Source: Pilaira anomala (Eukaryota > Mucoromycota > Mucoromycetes > Mucorales > Mucoraceae). From it: a DNA stretch of 64,000 nt. Made by a program: the position numbers and the translations under genes. The stretch covers positions 1-64,000 of the forward strand of contig JAIXMQ010000073.1 in assembly GCA_025716855.1 (NCBI GenBank), given 5' to 3'. Positions 62,228-64,000 of this stretch are shown one piece after another; positions within the stretch are counted from its first letter, which is position 1, and each line of letters opens with the position of its first letter. Under the pieces are notes generated by a model. The model had not been told where the DNA came from. It made no database searches and was given only the letters and a program-made list of their open reading frames with translations.

Positions 62228-63606
62228 TTAATTATCATAGTTATCAGGTACACTACTAGGTGGACTAAGTGGACTAGTAGTACCAGTACTTGTAGGCGAT
62301 AAAGTCATGGTTGATTTTGTTCTTCTTTTTTCTCCTACATCAATTCGTACACTGGCAGTTTTTTTAAATGATAATTTTTCATGATAGACGATTAAATCAC
62401 CACCTTTTGGTTTATGCTTTATGTTATCTAAAGATCCAACTTTAGATTTTATAGGTTTATCTTTAAGAAAGGAAAAAGACTTATCGTTATAGATCTCGAC
62501 ATCACCTCCACCCGGTTTATGATGAATATTTTCCAAAGAACCAATTTTTGCTGAAATTTCTTTTGATTTAATAAATTCGAATTTATCGTCATAAATTTTT
62601 AAATCGCCACCACCTGGTTTATGTTTAATATTATCTAAAGAACCGACTTTTGAAGAGATTGCTTTCGATTTGATAAATTCAGCTCGATCATCATAAATTT
62701 TGATGGAACCACCACCGGGTTTATGTTTAATGTTATCTAATGAGCCAACTTTCGAGCTTATTTCTTTTGATTTTATAAACTTTGCTTTATCATCGTAAAT
62801 AGTGATGGACCCACCACCTGGTTTATGCTTGATATTATCCAATGATCCAACTTTGGATGAGATCTCTTTGGATTTAATGAATTCTGCTTTATCGTCATAA
62901 ATCGTAATCGAGCCACCGCCTGGCTTGTGCTTAATGTTATCCAATGATCCAACTTTTGAGCCTACTTTAGAACTAATTCTCAATCGTAATTCATCTACGT
63001 TTTCGTCATACACTTTAATTGTGCCACCACTTGGTTTGTGTTTAATATTTTCAAGTGACCCTATTTTAGACTTCACATGACTTTTTTTTTTTTTTTTTTT
63101 TTAATTATTGTACACATCGATTATTTTTTTTTTTAGGTTATTGTTCTTACCTAAAATCTGGTCGAGATGTAGGAGAAACCATCAAAGCTCTTTTAGCTGC
63201 ATAACTGTTTTGTTCTCTTCTTTGTTGTGTAGGCATACTTTTGGTAGTAGACATCGTTCTAGGTAAGTTTGTTTCTAAACTTGACTTATTACTTTCTGTA
63301 GTATAGTATTATAAGGTTAACATTCAATTACGCCGAAAAAAAAAAAGAAAGAACCATTGTACCTTTTTCTGTAGCTGACCGAGGCTTAGTTAAGCCGCTT
63401 TTTTTTTTAATTAACGGTTTTTCGTTTGTTGTTATTGTATTCGTAGTCATTGAACGAGATCTTGATGAACTCGTGGTATTAGTCGTAGTGGTAGTGCTGG
63501 TAGTTGTTATCATCGTAGCAGTAGATTGAACGCCCACTCGTATAGACGTTGTAGTCATCCTTGAACTGATAGACTTCCTGTGTGAATTAACAGGTGCTGT
63601 AACCAT
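62228..63606 (-). CDS. Tau/MAP2-repeat microtubule-binding protein (seven repeats)
   Basis: Three exons, 63606-63363, 63295-63151 and 63080-62228, give 413 aa. The N-terminal 130 residues are Ser/Thr/Arg-rich and basic (STTTTTNTTSSSRSR, KKKSGLTKPRS), like a tau projection or proline-rich region but without PPAP motifs. Exon 3 then encodes seven tubulin-binding repeats starting near 63070, 62959, 62857, 62755, 62653, 62551 and 62446. The core is SK(V/I)GSL(D/E)NIKHKPGGG, the PF00418 signature of tau, MAP2 and MAP4, followed by a fixed linker (S/D-x-x-IYDDK-x-x-FIKSK). Spacing is 34-37 residues against 31-32 in animals. A Ser/Thr/Pro tail (PTSTGTTSPLSPPSSVP) offers SP/TP phosphorylation sites. 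It probably bundles or stabilises microtubules. Confidence 0.88.
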
Positions 63607-63838
63607 TTTTTTTGTTTTGTTTTGTTAAGAAAAAGAAAAAAAGGAAAAATAAAAAATTTAATTAAGAAATATAAAATCGCTCAAATTGTACCACACTAGA
63701 ACCTTTTTTTTTTTTCATATGCGTTTCCGCAAGTTTGTGTGTGTAGTAACTAAAATAATAAATAATAATTTTAAAGCGGAAATATTATATATGTAAAATA
63801 CAGATGATATATTTATTTGCACAAGAAAATTTGGTATA

Positions 63839-63841
<3 letters not shown>

Positions 63842-63877
<36 letters not shown>
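63842..63877 (+). repeat. A(36) homopolymer
   Basis: Uninterrupted A run 10 bp past the stop of the partial minus-strand gene at the window end. Confidence 0.9.
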
Positions 63878-63879
<2 letters not shown>

Positions 63880-63887
63880 GTTTCAAT

Positions 63888-64000
63888 TTATTCTTCATGA
63901 TCATCATTGGTATCAAATACACCCTTTGATCTCTTACTACGTTCACGTTGATAGAATTCGGCCAATACATTTTGAGGAATACGATTCAAAAGTTCCTTGG
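63888..64000 (-). CDS. 3' end of an unknown gene (partial)
   Basis: The frame enters from the right edge and ends at the TAA at 63888-63890. The visible 36 residues read KELLNRIPQNVLAEFYQRER and then SKRSKGVFDTNDDHEE: a helical segment, a basic patch and an acidic end. Codon use is that of a real gene and the frame has no interruption. I do not recognise the family from so short a piece. Confidence 0.6.
   Translation of the reverse strand, partial: KELLNRIPQNVLAEFYQRERSKRSKGVFDTNDDHEE

Overview
The window is nuclear DNA from a filamentous fungus, most probably an early-diverging Mucoromycota (Mucorales-like) species. It is AT-rich, with many short spliceosomal introns (about 50-80 nt, GTAAG/GTAAA donors, CTAAC/CTAAT-type branch sites) and long A/T homopolymers in introns and spacers. 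The gene set fits: an Mph/Msy-type EF-hand MscS channel, UGGT, a fungal DUF7707-like secreted protein, and several genes that ascomycete and basidiomycete yeasts lack (APH-1, a Tonsoku/TONSL-like protein, a tau/MAP2-repeat protein). Most genes were rebuilt by hand from reading frames and splice sites. For most of them (UGGT, MscS and TONSL excepted) the spliced exon lengths were summed and give whole codons.

Layout. 1-5.2 kb: the tail of an unknown gene, then a decayed region with a frameshifted F-box/LRR-type relic. 5.2-13.2 kb: type-5 peroxiredoxin (+), alpha-arrestin (-), four-span membrane protein (-), RNF115/126-like RING E3 (+), gamma-secretase subunit APH-1 (-), PTC7-like PP2C (-). 13.2-15.8 kb: gene-poor, with copies of a dispersed repeat, then tRNA-Leu(AAG). 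16.1-27.7 kb: MFS transporter, UDP-glucose:glycoprotein glucosyltransferase with a KDEL tail, EF-hand MscS channel (all -). 27.7-30.2 kb: a long spacer upstream of a homeobox gene. 30.2-42.8 kb: homeodomain factor, PPG1-type phosphatase, ZnT-type zinc transporter, DUF7707-like protein (-), Aurora kinase, Prp5/DDX46 helicase. 43.0-44.0 kb: two repeat copies flanking a Tc1/mariner-type MITE, then tRNA-Tyr with an intron. 44.3-55.7 kb: Sec61 beta, a probably myristoylated methyltransferase, SEC11, a PH-domain protein, an acidic-tailed membrane protein, glyoxalase II, complex I NDUFB8, 2-Cys peroxiredoxin. 56.3-64 kb: TONSL-like protein (-) divergent from dynactin p24 (+), an F-box protein, a seven-repeat tau/MAP-like protein (-) and the end of an unknown gene.

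Functional themes are secretory-pathway quality control and membrane proteolysis (SEC11, Sec61 beta, UGGT, APH-1), mitosis and cytoskeleton (Aurora, dynactin p24, tau-like MAP), genome maintenance (TONSL) and redox or detoxification (two peroxiredoxins, glyoxalase II). There is no operon-like organisation, but several convergent pairs end within 20-30 nt of each other.

The most notable points are the tau/MAP-repeat protein, the ankyrin-less TONSL-like protein, APH-1 in a fungus, three genes whose first coding exon is only the start codon (3-4 nt), and an identical double CACGTG element with 11-bp phasing about 60 bp upstream of both tRNA genes.
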